The notes under the pieces are model-generated. The model was not told where the DNA came from. It saw nothing but the letters and a program-made list of their open reading frames with translations, and did no database searches. DNA of 64,000 nucleotides from UBA8524 sp964215915 (GTDB taxonomy: Bacteria > Bacteroidota > Bacteroidia > UBA8524): NCBI GenBank assembly GCA_964215915.1, contig CAXPEB010000030.1, positions 1 through 64,000 on the forward strand. Reading direction: 5' to 3'. Below, in pieces: positions 52,957-61,572 of this stretch (positions are counted from its first letter, which is position 1; each line of letters starts with the position of its first letter). The position numbers were made by a program, and so were the translations under genes.

Positions 52957-52964
52957 CAAATGTA
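52957..52964 (-). promoter_or_regulatory. Promoter -7 element of the unknown/kinase/regulator operon
   Basis: The minus strand reads TACATTTG, an exact TAnnTTTG match 16 bases before the start at 52941, so the leader would be about 9 bases. Confidence 0.55.
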
Positions 52965-53057
52965 TCGGGATAATTATCCGGGAATCTACTTAACAATCAG
53001 TATTTTTCTCGTGCCGGGTTGGAATTCTCTTTCATACAGAAGCCCTAACTTCGCGGT

Positions 53058-53951
53058 ATGCTTAGCATTGTTCCCGGCGAAGTTTCCACACCGAAACTTC
53101 ATGCATACATGCTCGGAGCCATTGCCCCGAGGCCCATTTGTTTCGCTTCCACCGTTGACAAAGACGGCAACCGCAACTTAAGTCCCTACAGCTTTTTCAA
53201 TGCCTTCGGAAGCAACCCCACCACGCTGATCTTTTCCCCGGCCAGGCGGGTGCGCGACAACACCATCAAACATACCCTGGAGAATGTCTATGAAACCATG
53301 GAGGTGTGTATCAATGTGGTAACCTATGACATGGTTTGGCAGGCTTCCCTGTCGAGTACGGAATATGAAAAGGGGGTGGATGAGTTTGTCAAAGCTGGCT
53401 TTACCCCGCTGGAATCCGACCTGATTCGTCCGGCCCGGGTGGCCGAATCTCCGGTACAGATCGAATGCCGTGTTCGGGAGGTGATTGAAACCGGAACGGA
53501 AGGAGGAGCGGGCAACCTGATTGTCTGTGAAATCCTGAAAATGCATATCAGCGAATCGGTACTGGATGCCGATCAGCGTATTGACCAAAATAAGATCCGA
53601 CTGGTAGGCCGCTTGGGTGCCGACTGGTATTGCAAGGCTTTTGATGAGGCCCTGTTTGAGATTGAAAAACCGATCCGTAATAAAGGGATCGGGATTGACA
53701 GGCTGCCGGAATCCGTACGGAACAGCACGGTACTTACCGGGAACAACCTGGGTCAGCTGGGGAATGTGGAATCCCTCCCGGATTCGGTCACCTTGCAGGA
53801 ATTTGCCGACTCTTCCGAAGATATCCGGAACCTTCGTACCCGTTTCGGTCATCATGAGGAATCCTTTGAGTACGAAAAACATTGTCTGGCACAACGCTAT
53901 CTTAGTCAGGGAGATGTGGAAACAGCCTGGAATATCCTGCTGGCCCCGTAA
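53058..53951 (+). CDS. Flavin reductase-like FMN-binding protein
   Basis: A 297-residue split-barrel flavoprotein of the flavin reductase domain family. The start MLSIVPGEVSTPKLHAYMLG leads into the conserved FMN-binding run (IAPRPICFASTVDKDGNRN, then SPYSFFNAFGSNP). This family has many oxidoreductases and monooxygenase reductase partners, and the partner is not evident here. The C-terminal 90 residues are less conserved. It is monocistronic between a divergent operon and a bidirectional terminator. Confidence 0.88.
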   Translation: MLSIVPGEVSTPKLHAYMLGAIAPRPICFASTVDKDGNRNLSPYSFFNAFGSNPTTLIFSPARRVRDNTIKHTLENVYETMEVCINVVTYDMVWQASLSSTEYEKGVDEFVKAGFTPLESDLIRPARVAESPVQIECRVREVIETGTEGGAGNLIVCEILKMHISESVLDADQRIDQNKIRLVGRLGADWYCKAFDEALFEIEKPIRNKGIGIDRLPESVRNSTVLTGNNLGQLGNVESLPDSVTLQEFADSSEDIRNLRTRFGHHEESFEYEKHCLAQRYLSQGDVETAWNILLAP

Positions 53952-53960
53952 AATAAAAAA

Positions 53961-53983
53961 AGTGCCTCCGCAAGGGAGGCACT
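53961..53983. terminator. Bidirectional terminator
   Basis: AGTGCCTCC and GGAGGCACT form a 9-bp stem with a 5-base loop. An A-run on the left serves as the T-run for the minus-strand beta-barrel gene, and CTGTTT on the right serves the flavin reductase gene. Confidence 0.8.
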
Positions 53984-54027
53984 CCTGTTTACACGCAAGT
54001 ATGTAGGATGAAAAGAACTAGCGATTT

Positions 54028-54882
54028 CTATCCTCCGAAGGAAATCCCGATGGTATAGGGATAAAGCTCCGGACGGGTTGCCGAATTCTGGAACATCTCC
54101 GTCATGGCATAGCTTGCAAAGACGGTGAAGTTGCCGTAACCCAGCCTGGCCTGAGCGTTCAACCGGAATGGGTTCAGGTCGTAATCGCTCTTGGTATTGG
54201 TTTTCACTTTGGTATTATCGGTAGTGAATTTTTCTTTGGTATAGGAAGCAAACCGTACTCCCCCAACCACACCCAATGCAAGGTGAAGTCCTTTTTTATC
54301 CGGTTTGCTGAAGTCAAAGCCAAGCATAAGTGGCATTGTGGCATAGAACGTTTTCAGGCGGTTGGTGATGTAATCTTTAGTGGCATAAGCACCCGTACTA
54401 TCCGGTTGTGAGAAAGGGTTGTAATCCGCTTTGAAACGGTAGTTGTTGTAATCGATTCCCAATCCGGTTACGAGAACCACATTATTGCGGTAGAGCGGAA
54501 TTCCCAACTCGTAGAGGTTAAACCCGAAGTAGGTGGATTTTCCAAGGTCTGTCTCAAACCGCTCAAAACCGGTGGGCATCGCGGTTCCCATATCTTTGTT
54601 CAGGTATCCGTTAAACCCGAAATCAATACCCGACCAGAAATCTCTGGGTTCGTCTTTTTTGGGTTTATGCTCTTTTTGTTTGGTGGAGTCTTCGTTGGGA
54701 TAGAACCGCAATTCGATCTTTCCACTTGAAGAAGGGAAGGTGATGACTTCTACATCATCCTTTTTGGTACTGTCCGGACCGTTTTCTTTATCGTCTTCTT
54801 TATCTTGTGCCATCAGGCCCAGGGACGTAAGGGTCAGTCCGAGAAACAACATGCTGCGTAGTGTGATAGGCATAGTTTTCAT
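54028..54882 (-). CDS. Outer-membrane beta-barrel protein
   Basis: A 284-residue barrel. Signal peptide ends LGLMAQ, followed by a very acidic linker (DKEDDKENGPDSTKKDDVEV) and a strand-rich region typical of eight-to-ten-strand PorT-like barrels (GFNLYELGIPLYRN, LPLMLGFDFSK-like turns). It follows the sigma and anti-sigma-like genes after 65 bases, and this trio (ECF sigma, membrane protein, barrel) is common in Bacteroidota. It might be the sensor end or the target of the sigma factor. Confidence 0.75.
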   Translation of the reverse strand: MKTMPITLRSMLFLGLTLTSLGLMAQDKEDDKENGPDSTKKDDVEVITFPSSSGKIELRFYPNEDSTKQKEHKPKKDEPRDFWSGIDFGFNGYLNKDMGTAMPTGFERFETDLGKSTYFGFNLYELGIPLYRNNVVLVTGLGIDYNNYRFKADYNPFSQPDSTGAYATKDYITNRLKTFYATMPLMLGFDFSKPDKKGLHLALGVVGGVRFASYTKEKFTTDNTKVKTNTKSDYDLNPFRLNAQARLGYGNFTVFASYAMTEMFQNSATRPELYPYTIGISFGG

Positions 54883-54947
54883 GACTTATTCGCTTTTGGA
54901 GGTAGGACGTGGAGTCCGGGATTTAGTTACAGCAAAAAGAATTTTTT

Positions 54948-55967
54948 TTACTGTCTTGCGGTACGGCGGTTGAATTCCAGCCCACCGATACGGATCAGGT
55001 TTCCGTTTCGGTCTTCGGAATAACCAATTACCGGGGCCACTTTGGCCAGAACCAGGTTCAGGGCATCTTTGGGGATCTCGTTTTCAGGGATCACAATCTC
55101 TTCGGCACCGGCTCTTTTGCGCACCTTTTTATAGGCCCACTGCCAGATACTCTGTGAGTTTGTTTCTGCCATAGCCGTTGGTTCGGCCTCGGGCAGGGTG
55201 ATAGTATACTTTTCTTCCAGAGCAGGAGTGGCTTCCCAGGTAGATTCGGGGCGGTCAATGCCGGATGGCGTTTCCGTGGGGATGGTCAACGTTGCCATAC
55301 GGGGTTTAGGCGTATGAACAAACTGTTCTTCGTTTTGTCCGGGCCGTGAAAGAACCCCGGCATAAGGATCGCTTGATGCATTTTCCGCCGGGAGCCCGCT
55401 ATTTTTATCTTTACCGGCATCGATAAGCACCGGATCCAGAGTATAAACGGGCACTTCTTCCTGTGGTAAACCGGAAATTACCGGCTTTTCAACCGGGGCG
55501 GAAGACCGGAACACAAGGAAAGCCAGCAACAGGGCAGCAGCCACTCCGGCAGACCATCTCAGGTACAACCCGATAACCGGTTGTTTTTTAAGATGCGATT
55601 TCCCTTTGTATCGGATGGATGTATCGGCTTCCAGCCGGGTAAGCGCATACAGCGCTTTGTCTTTTTCCAGTCGGGGATAATCCTGTACGAGTTTATTCAG
55701 TTTTTGCCGTTGCCCCGGATTCAGGTCCCCTTCCATATCGGCAATCAGCAATTCGTCGGCATTATCAATATGGATGGGGATCTCCTTTTTTAAGCCTGCT
55801 TTAAAGCTGTCTGACAGGGTGCTGTAAAAACGGTCGTCAAGTTCTTCGCCTTCCAGGATACCGGGATGCGCGTCCAGGAACTCCACAAAAGCAAGTTCCA
55901 TGGCTTCGTCGAGCCTTCCGGCTACGAAGTCATCAAGGAAAATATGGTAATTGCTTTCGTTAATCAT
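54948..55967 (-). CDS. Membrane anti-sigma-like protein
   Basis: A 339-residue protein with no signal peptide. The N-terminal 130 residues are acidic and helical (MINESNYHIFLDDFVAGRLD), followed by one membrane helix at about 135-156 (WSAGVAAALLLAFLVFRSS) and a Pro/Thr/Glu-rich periplasmic part. The topology (cytoplasmic helical head, one membrane helix, outer tail) is that of an anti-sigma factor. Its start overlaps the sigma-factor stop by 4 bases (ATGA), which supports that role. No zinc anti-sigma motif (HxxxCxxC) is seen. Confidence 0.7.
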   Translation of the reverse strand: MINESNYHIFLDDFVAGRLDEAMELAFVEFLDAHPGILEGEELDDRFYSTLSDSFKAGLKKEIPIHIDNADELLIADMEGDLNPGQRQKLNKLVQDYPRLEKDKALYALTRLEADTSIRYKGKSHLKKQPVIGLYLRWSAGVAAALLLAFLVFRSSAPVEKPVISGLPQEEVPVYTLDPVLIDAGKDKNSGLPAENASSDPYAGVLSRPGQNEEQFVHTPKPRMATLTIPTETPSGIDRPESTWEATPALEEKYTITLPEAEPTAMAETNSQSIWQWAYKKVRKRAGAEEIVIPENEIPKDALNLVLAKVAPVIGYSEDRNGNLIRIGGLEFNRRTARQ

Positions 55968-56452
55968 CCGAGTACGGCCTTTAATGAGCCCAGGTAGTTT
56001 TTCATGGCCATCCGGGCCCGGTAAATATATACTTTAACCTGAGAATCACTCAGGTCGCAGATCTTTCCGATCTCTGCGTAATCATACCCCTCATAATCTC
56101 TGAGCAGCAGAACGGTTCGCTGAACCTCAGGTAATTTATCAAGGGCTTTGTTGATCACGGGTCTTAGTCCCGTATAATGGTTCGGTTCGTAATGGTGTTT
56201 TTCTTCCAGATCTTCTTCTTCTCCACGGAATTTTTCTCTCCGCCAGAAATCGACCATGGCATTATACGCTGAGGTAAAGAGGTAGGACCGTGCTTTTTCA
56301 AATACGATACCTTCCTTTTTGATCCATAGCTTCTCGAAACAATCCTGCACGATATCCCGGGCATGATCCTCGTCTTTCAGGCTTTTCAGCGCAAAACGAT
56401 AGACTCTGTCCGAGAATTGATCCACACACTGATTGTATTCGCTTACGGTCAC
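55964..56452 (-). CDS. ECF-type RNA polymerase sigma factor
   Basis: A 162-residue sigma-70 factor of the extracytoplasmic-function type. Region 2 is at about 5-75 (FALKSLKDEDHARDIVQDCF, then KARSYLFTSAYNAMVDFWRR) and region 4 at about 105-155 (LPEVQRTVLLLRDYEGYDYA, SQVKVYIYRARMAMKNYL). The start codon is GTG at 56452. It heads a minus-strand unit with an anti-sigma-like membrane protein and a barrel protein. It divides from the FMN reductase gene, whose ATG lies 101 bases away. Confidence 0.93.
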   Translation of the reverse strand: MTVSEYNQCVDQFSDRVYRFALKSLKDEDHARDIVQDCFEKLWIKKEGIVFEKARSYLFTSAYNAMVDFWRREKFRGEEEDLEEKHHYEPNHYTGLRPVINKALDKLPEVQRTVLLLRDYEGYDYAEIGKICDLSDSQVKVYIYRARMAMKNYLGSLKAVLG

Positions 56453-56537
56453 TCAGGTAGCTTTTATATCTGCCAGACGCACGATTCTTCCGAAAGTTAC
56501 AGTCTTCCTGAAATTTTTTCACCTTTTCGGAATACGG

Positions 56538-56545
56538 TACTTTTG
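56538..56545 (+). promoter_or_regulatory. Promoter -7 element of the FMN reductase gene
   Basis: TACTTTTG matches TAnnTTTG exactly and ends 8 bases before the ATG at 56553, so transcription would start at about 56552 and the mRNA would be leaderless. Confidence 0.55.
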
Positions 56546-56552
56546 CAGCTCC

Positions 56553-57143
56553 ATGAAACACACCATTCTATCCGGTTCTTCCCGGAAAAACAGCACCTCC
56601 CTGAAAGTAGCGCGGGCTATCGAACGTACCCTACGGGAACAGGGAGAGCGCGATATTGAGCTGGTGGATTTTGAAGACTACGACATCCCCTTTTTCCATA
56701 CTCCTCTTGATAGCCAATCACTCAGCCCTTTTCAGACCCGGCTCAGTGAAGCCATGAAAAGCGCAGACTCCATCATCTTTGTCACACCGGAATACAACTG
56801 GTTTCCTTCTGCCGAAATGATCCACCTGGTACACAGGCTAGCCGATACCCCGTTCAAAGGTTTATGGGACCATAAGGTTTTCTCCTTCGTCGGGGTTTCC
56901 ACCGGTCGCGGGGGACGTATGCCTACCGTTCAGCTTGGTTATGTGATCGATAAGATCATCAATGTATTCGGGTTTGAATCCCTCACCAACCCGAAGAGTT
57001 TTGAGGTACAGTTTGCCAACCAGGTTCTGGGAAAGTTGGGTGAATCATTGGGTAATGCCGAATTCGACAAGGGCCTGAATACCTTCGTACGCTACCATTG
57101 CCGTTTGGGGCTACGCTGGAAGGCTTCCGGGTCTGAAGACTAA
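56553..57143 (+). CDS. NAD(P)H-dependent FMN reductase
   Basis: A 196-residue flavodoxin-fold enzyme. The ATG at 56553 is chosen because it starts the fold (MKHTILSGSSRKNSTSLKVA), where GSSRKNS is the FMN phosphate loop; a longer frame from 56433 has no sense upstream of the promoter. TPEYNWFPSAEM is the typical flavin-contact stretch and GVSTGRGG is a second one. It reduces FMN or quinone-like substrates. It converges with, and overlaps by 4 bases, the charged-helix protein gene. Confidence 0.88.
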   Translation: MKHTILSGSSRKNSTSLKVARAIERTLREQGERDIELVDFEDYDIPFFHTPLDSQSLSPFQTRLSEAMKSADSIIFVTPEYNWFPSAEMIHLVHRLADTPFKGLWDHKVFSFVGVSTGRGGRMPTVQLGYVIDKIINVFGFESLTNPKSFEVQFANQVLGKLGESLGNAEFDKGLNTFVRYHCRLGLRWKASGSED

Positions 57144-58033
57144 TTATCGCCCTCTTTCTTTTTCTCCTGCTCCTTCTCCTCTGCTTCTTTTTTCTTCCGC
57201 TCTTCTTCTAAGCGCTTTTTTTCTTCCTCGCGTTCACGCGCTTTGCGTTCCTTTTCTTCTTCACGCTTTTTGCGTGCTTCTTCTCTGGCCTTCTCCTTGG
57301 CTTTCTTTGCCTCCTCCCGTTTTTTACGAGCCTCTTCCTTCGCTTTCTCTTTTGCTTTCTTCTCTTCCTCCCGCTTCAGGCGCTCGGCTTCTTTCTCTTT
57401 TTCCTTAGCTTCCTTTTCTTTCGCTCTCTTTTCGGCTTCCTCAGCCTTCTTTTTCTCCTCTTCCGCTTTCAAACGGGCTTTCTCCCGCTCTTCCGCTCTT
57501 TTATCCCTTTCCCGGTCGATCTTGTCGTAATTCGGTTCCTCGGGGTCCAGATTCTGCCCTAGTTCCATCCGTAAGCCTTCCCCATAAAACCACTTGTTGT
57601 TCAGTTCTATGATCACAAAGTGCAGCGCGTAACCCTGGTCGCGGTAACGGCAATCCAGTTTGACATAGGCAAAATGATACCCTTCCGTGTTCTGCTGTAC
57701 GGTGTAATGCCGCTCTATGATTTCCAGCCGGCCCAGGTTCAGGTCATTGGACTTGGCCCATTTTTTCAACGACTTCATGTCGCGCTTGGTCTGAAATTCC
57801 AGCTCCTTTTGCCTCAGCCCGACCTGGTAATTGAGCATATCCATATCACTTGAATCATAAACCGTTTTGAGGTCGGCATATTGCGGACACAAATCCTGAA
57901 GCATTCTGTGGCTTTCCTCCTGAACGGCATGCAGCACGGAGTCACACAGGTAATCCAGGTCCTGTGCCCGGGAGGAAGAAAATACCAGAAGGCCAAAAAA
58001 ACCAAGAAGCAGATATTTGCAGTTCCGTATCAA
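57140..58033 (-). CDS. Exported protein with a long charged single helix
   Basis: A 297-residue protein with a signal peptide (MIRNCKYLLLGFFGLLVFSS, cleaved near SRAQ). Residues about 22-165 are a folded domain with no family I can name (GYHFAYVKLDCRYRDQ). From about 170 to the end nearly every residue is Glu, Lys, Arg or Ala, in repeats like KAKEKAKEEARKKREE; this is an ER/K single alpha-helix of about 125 residues, perhaps 19 nm long. Such helices act as rigid spacers. It may span the periplasm. The composition can also mimic a coiled coil. Confidence 0.75.
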   Translation of the reverse strand: MIRNCKYLLLGFFGLLVFSSSRAQDLDYLCDSVLHAVQEESHRMLQDLCPQYADLKTVYDSSDMDMLNYQVGLRQKELEFQTKRDMKSLKKWAKSNDLNLGRLEIIERHYTVQQNTEGYHFAYVKLDCRYRDQGYALHFVIIELNNKWFYGEGLRMELGQNLDPEEPNYDKIDRERDKRAEEREKARLKAEEEKKKAEEAEKRAKEKEAKEKEKEAERLKREEEKKAKEKAKEEARKKREEAKKAKEKAREEARKKREEEKERKAREREEEKKRLEEERKKKEAEEKEQEKKKEGDN

Positions 58034-58053
58034 GTGCAGTAAAATTAAGTCTC

Positions 58054-60051
58054 ATGAATGATTCGCCCAAGTTTACCAATGACCTTATCCATGCGCAAAG
58101 TCCATACCTGCTGCAACATGCTCATAACCCGGTTGATTGGCAGGAATGGAACGAAAAAGCCTGGCAAAAAGCCCGGACAGAAAACAAGCTGGTTCTGGTA
58201 AGTATCGGTTATGCCTCCTGCCACTGGTGCCATGTGATGGAACACGAGTCTTTCGAAAATGAGGATACGGCCGCCATTATGAATGAGTTCTTCGTTTGCA
58301 TCAAAGTAGACCGCGAAGAACGACCCGATATTGATCAGATTTATATGGATGCGGTTCAACTCATTTCCGGACACGGAGGCTGGCCGCTTAATATGTTTTG
58401 TCTCCCTGACGGCAAACCGTTGCACGGAGGCACTTATTTCCCCAACAAACAATGGAATCAGCTGCTTTTTCAGTTGCAGGACCTATGGACCAACAAAAGA
58501 CAGGAAGCGCTGGATTTTGCCGAAAAGCTCACCGAAGGGGTACGTAACCTGGATTTGATGAAAACGGCCTCGCACCCTATGCCCGACGAAGCCACTTTTT
58601 TCAAGGTACTGGAAGACTGGTCGAAACAATTTGACCGTAAAAACGGGGGAATGGCCCGAAGCCCTAAGTTCCCGCTGCCGGTCGCCTATGCGTTTCTGCT
58701 CAGTGCCGGCAACCTGTTGCACCACGAAGACGCACACGCTATGACCCGGTTGAGCCTGGAACGTATGGCTCGCGGAGGCTTGTATGATTCTTTGCAGGGC
58801 GGTTTCTCCCGCTACTCGGTGGATGCCTTCTGGAAGGTGCCCCATTTTGAAAAAATGCTTTATGACAATGCCCAGCTTATTTCCCTGTATGCGCGGGCTT
58901 CGCAGGTGCTAAAAGAGCCGTTCTTCGAAAAGATAGCCCGGCAGAGTATCGCCTTTATGGAAGAAGAATGGAAAAGTCCGGAAGGGCTCTATTATTCCTC
59001 GTATGATGCCGACAGTGAAGGAGAAGAGGGCACCTATTATATCTGGACGGTCGAAGAACTCCAACCGTTTCCGGCCATCCGTGAATATTACGCCGTTAGT
59101 AAGGAAGGCAACTGGGAAAAAGGGAAAAATATCCTGCACGCCACCCTCAGTCCGGAAGCCTTTGCAAAGCTGAAAGGGTACTCTAAGGAATGGATAGAAC
59201 AGCTTGAAAAAGAGAAAGGCGAACTGCTGGCTATCCGGTTGAAACGGGAAAAACCGGCACTGGACGATAAGTGCATTCTCAGCTGGAATGCCCTTGCTCT
59301 TGGGGCGCTCGCTGATGCCGCTCTGTGGTTTCAGGACGAAAGCCTGACAGAACGAGCCATGAACCATGCTGCAGCCCTGGATCAGTATTATAATAACGGA
59401 ACGCATTTTAACCGCATCGTAAAAAACGGGCACTCATCCATACCGGCCTTGCTGGAAGACCTGGCGTTTCTCATCGAGGCCCGGATCAAATGTTACCTGC
59501 TTGATTACCGGGAAAACTACCTGCTGCAGGCCCGGGAACTCTGTGAATACGTGATCGATCATTTTTATGACGAGCAAAGTGGGTTCTTTTTTTATGTCGC
59601 TCATGAAAATGCGGGACTTATCGCCCGGAAAAAAGATCTCGCAGACGACGTTTTGCCAAGCAGCAATGCCACAATGGCCCTTAACCTGATCAAGTTGTAT
59701 CATTATTTCGGGGAGGTGCGCTACAAAGAAATCTTCGACAGGATGCTTTCCGGAATGGCGGAGACTTTTGGGAAATACGCCCCCTGGTATGCGCTATGGG
59801 GCCAGTGTTACCTGTTACAGCACAAAGGAGTTTACCAACTTTGTTTCACAGGCCCGGGCGCCCGGGAAGAAGCCAATCTATTTGCCCATACTGACTACTC
59901 CAACCTGCTTGTAGCGGCAGCGGAGAGTAGCAGCCGGTTGCCACTGCTGGAGAACAGAATCGGTAAGGAGCCGCTTTATTATTTGTGCCGCAATGAAAGT
60001 TGTTTCCCGCCTGCCGGCACCTGGGAAGAGGTGATGGAAAATTACAACTGA
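58054..60051 (+). CDS. DUF255 thioredoxin-fold / glycosyl-hydrolase-like protein (YyaL family)
   Basis: The start at 58054 (MNDSPKFTNDLIHAQSPYLL) matches the family N-terminus; the frame from 57964 extends into the divergent gene. The 665-residue cytoplasmic protein has a thioredoxin-like domain with CHWC at 56-59 (IGYASCHWCHVMEHESFEN), then an alpha/alpha six-barrel-like domain (GGMARSPKFPLPVAYAFLL, HFEKMLYDNAQLISLYARA, DDKCILSWNALALGALADA). The family is widespread but its reaction is not settled. A terminator follows directly. Confidence 0.92.
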   Translation: MNDSPKFTNDLIHAQSPYLLQHAHNPVDWQEWNEKAWQKARTENKLVLVSIGYASCHWCHVMEHESFENEDTAAIMNEFFVCIKVDREERPDIDQIYMDAVQLISGHGGWPLNMFCLPDGKPLHGGTYFPNKQWNQLLFQLQDLWTNKRQEALDFAEKLTEGVRNLDLMKTASHPMPDEATFFKVLEDWSKQFDRKNGGMARSPKFPLPVAYAFLLSAGNLLHHEDAHAMTRLSLERMARGGLYDSLQGGFSRYSVDAFWKVPHFEKMLYDNAQLISLYARASQVLKEPFFEKIARQSIAFMEEEWKSPEGLYYSSYDADSEGEEGTYYIWTVEELQPFPAIREYYAVSKEGNWEKGKNILHATLSPEAFAKLKGYSKEWIEQLEKEKGELLAIRLKREKPALDDKCILSWNALALGALADAALWFQDESLTERAMNHAAALDQYYNNGTHFNRIVKNGHSSIPALLEDLAFLIEARIKCYLLDYRENYLLQARELCEYVIDHFYDEQSGFFFYVAHENAGLIARKKDLADDVLPSSNATMALNLIKLYHYFGEVRYKEIFDRMLSGMAETFGKYAPWYALWGQCYLLQHKGVYQLCFTGPGAREEANLFAHTDYSNLLVAAAESSSRLPLLENRIGKEPLYYLCRNESCFPPAGTWEEVMENYN

Positions 60052-60066
60052 ACGGGAACAAAAAAA

Positions 60067-60086
60067 CCCCGGTCTTGCGGCCGGGG
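60067..60086. terminator. Bidirectional terminator between convergent genes
   Basis: CCCCGG and CCGGGG form a GC stem with an 8-base loop region. An A7 run on the left becomes a T-run for the minus-strand exbD operon, and CTTCTTTA follows on the plus strand for the DUF255 gene. Confidence 0.75.
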
Positions 60087-60108
60087 CTTCTTTAGGTAAA
60101 CCTTATTA

Positions 60109-60594
60109 TCAATCGTAGTTTTTATCGTCAGCGTCACGCTTCTTGGTAGAATAGGTCAGCTTCAGGGCATTGGCTTTCCGAAGCTCCTGTTTAACGTCAG
60201 TCACCACCCCCATTTTGGTGTCAACATCCGCTTTGATAGATACGATCATTTTTCCTTTGTCGTATTCAGGCAGTTTGGCGCGTTCATTCTCCACAAACTC
60301 ACGCACGTCTTCTTTTGATTTAAAGGCATCATTGAGCTGTATCCGGGTAGCGGTACCGTATTCTTCTTCCAGTTGTTTGATCGGGGAACCGATATAAATG
60401 AAGCTTACAAGCGACTTCTTTGTCAGTTTTTCGATCTCACTGGCAGAAGGAGTGTTATTCTTTACCTTCAGGGTAACCTCACGCATGGTGGTAGCCACCA
60501 TGAAGAAGAACAGCAGCATGAACACGATATCCGGCAGGGAGGCTGTGGAAATTCCTACGCTGCTGGATGCTCTTTTCTTTTTGAATTTTGCCAT
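60109..60594 (-). CDS. exbD: ExbD/TolR-family biopolymer transport protein
   Basis: A 161-residue protein with one N-terminal membrane helix (LPDIVFMLLFFFMVATTMRE) carrying the conserved Asp (LPD) that takes part in proton flow, then a periplasmic domain. It is the second of two ExbD paralogues in the unit and starts 2 bases after the first. Together with ExbB they power TonB-dependent transport or a Tol-like system. No tonB or tolB gene is in view. Confidence 0.92.
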   Translation of the reverse strand: MAKFKKKRASSSVGISTASLPDIVFMLLFFFMVATTMREVTLKVKNNTPSASEIEKLTKKSLVSFIYIGSPIKQLEEEYGTATRIQLNDAFKSKEDVREFVENERAKLPEYDKGKMIVSIKADVDTKMGVVTDVKQELRKANALKLTYSTKKRDADDKNYD

Positions 60595-60596
60595 AA

Positions 60597-61142
60597 TCAG
60601 TTCCCTCCTTCTATGTTTTCTGGTTCCGCTTCGGAAATCTTCTGCGGGTACTTGTCGCTAACCTCATCCTGTTGCTGTTCACTGAGGTTTTCAAGCTTTC
60701 TGCCGTAAGTACGCAGGGAATATTCTTCCCGCACCTCCCGGTAAGCCGCTTTCAACTCGTTCTGCACAGCGATATAGGTCTTGTAACTCGTACCCCGGTC
60801 ATTCTTGATCGATACCACCGCTTTGTGTGGATTATCCGAAGAGTTCGGGTCTTTGCCTTCGTTGGTGATAAACGCTTTGGTAATGTCACGCAACTGATCG
60901 ATACGGGTCAGCCTGTCTTCAACCAGCAACTGGTTGTTGGCATTCACCAGGATTTCCAACACATTCTTTTTCTTGATAGGTGGGACATCTTCTGGTTCCT
61001 CAATATACGGAGGCAATTTGATCGTGATACCGGAATCCGAATCCATGGTTGTGGTTACCAGGAAGAAGATCAGCAGCAGGAAGGCGATATCCGCCATGGA
61101 GCCTGCATTGATTTCCGGTATGGATCTGCTTTTTCTAGCCAT
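60597..61142 (-). CDS. exbD: ExbD/TolR-family biopolymer transport protein
   Basis: A 181-residue ExbD paralogue. The membrane helix MADIAFLLLIFFLVTTTMDS contains the essential Asp (MAD). It is preceded by a basic N-terminus (MARKSRSIPEIN) and followed by a periplasmic domain longer than in its neighbour, ending in an acidic tail. It lies 6 bases after a small membrane protein gene and 2 bases before the second exbD. Paired ExbD proteins of unequal length are usual in Bacteroidota. Confidence 0.92.
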   Translation of the reverse strand: MARKSRSIPEINAGSMADIAFLLLIFFLVTTTMDSDSGITIKLPPYIEEPEDVPPIKKKNVLEILVNANNQLLVEDRLTRIDQLRDITKAFITNEGKDPNSSDNPHKAVVSIKNDRGTSYKTYIAVQNELKAAYREVREEYSLRTYGRKLENLSEQQQDEVSDKYPQKISEAEPENIEGGN

Positions 61143-61148
61143 GATAAC

Positions 61149-61565
61149 TTACTTTATTAATTTTCTCACTTCAGAGAATATGGCGGAACCAATTACCGCC
61201 GCGATGATGATGTACATCATCTTCAATGCACCCCCTACAAGCTTGGAAGCACCCGGATCGGTGAATCCTACTTTCTCATAGGTGATGAGTATTTCGTCGC
61301 CTGAAAGGGCGTATCCTATCCCGAACAATACCAGGATCACTCCCACACCAATCAGGGCATTAATGGCGCTTTTCGGGTGCGAGATCATATATACGATCGG
61401 GAAAATAACGGAAGCAGCGATGGCAATGATGGCCAGTACCAGTGTGAATACCAGCCCTGCATTGGCACCACTTTCTACGCTGGTACTGCTGATGTATACG
61501 GCGTATGCCACATAGAGACACAGCAGGGTAACCAGGATATAGAATATGGGCCTTACAAATTTCAT
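61149..61565 (-). CDS. Small four-helix membrane protein of the ExbB-ExbD operon
   Basis: A 138-residue integral membrane protein with about four hydrophobic helices (FYILVTLLCLYVAYAVYI, VFTLVLAIIAIAASVIFPIV, INALIGVGVILVLFGIGYAL, ALKMMYIIIAAVIGSAIF). It lies between exbB and the two exbD genes, 6-7 bases from each. I do not know a function. Its fixed place in this Bacteroidota operon type suggests an accessory subunit of the motor. Confidence 0.8.
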   Translation of the reverse strand: MKFVRPIFYILVTLLCLYVAYAVYISSTSVESGANAGLVFTLVLAIIAIAASVIFPIVYMISHPKSAINALIGVGVILVLFGIGYALSGDEILITYEKVGFTDPGASKLVGGALKMMYIIIAAVIGSAIFSEVRKLIK

Positions 61566-61572
61566 GTGTTTC

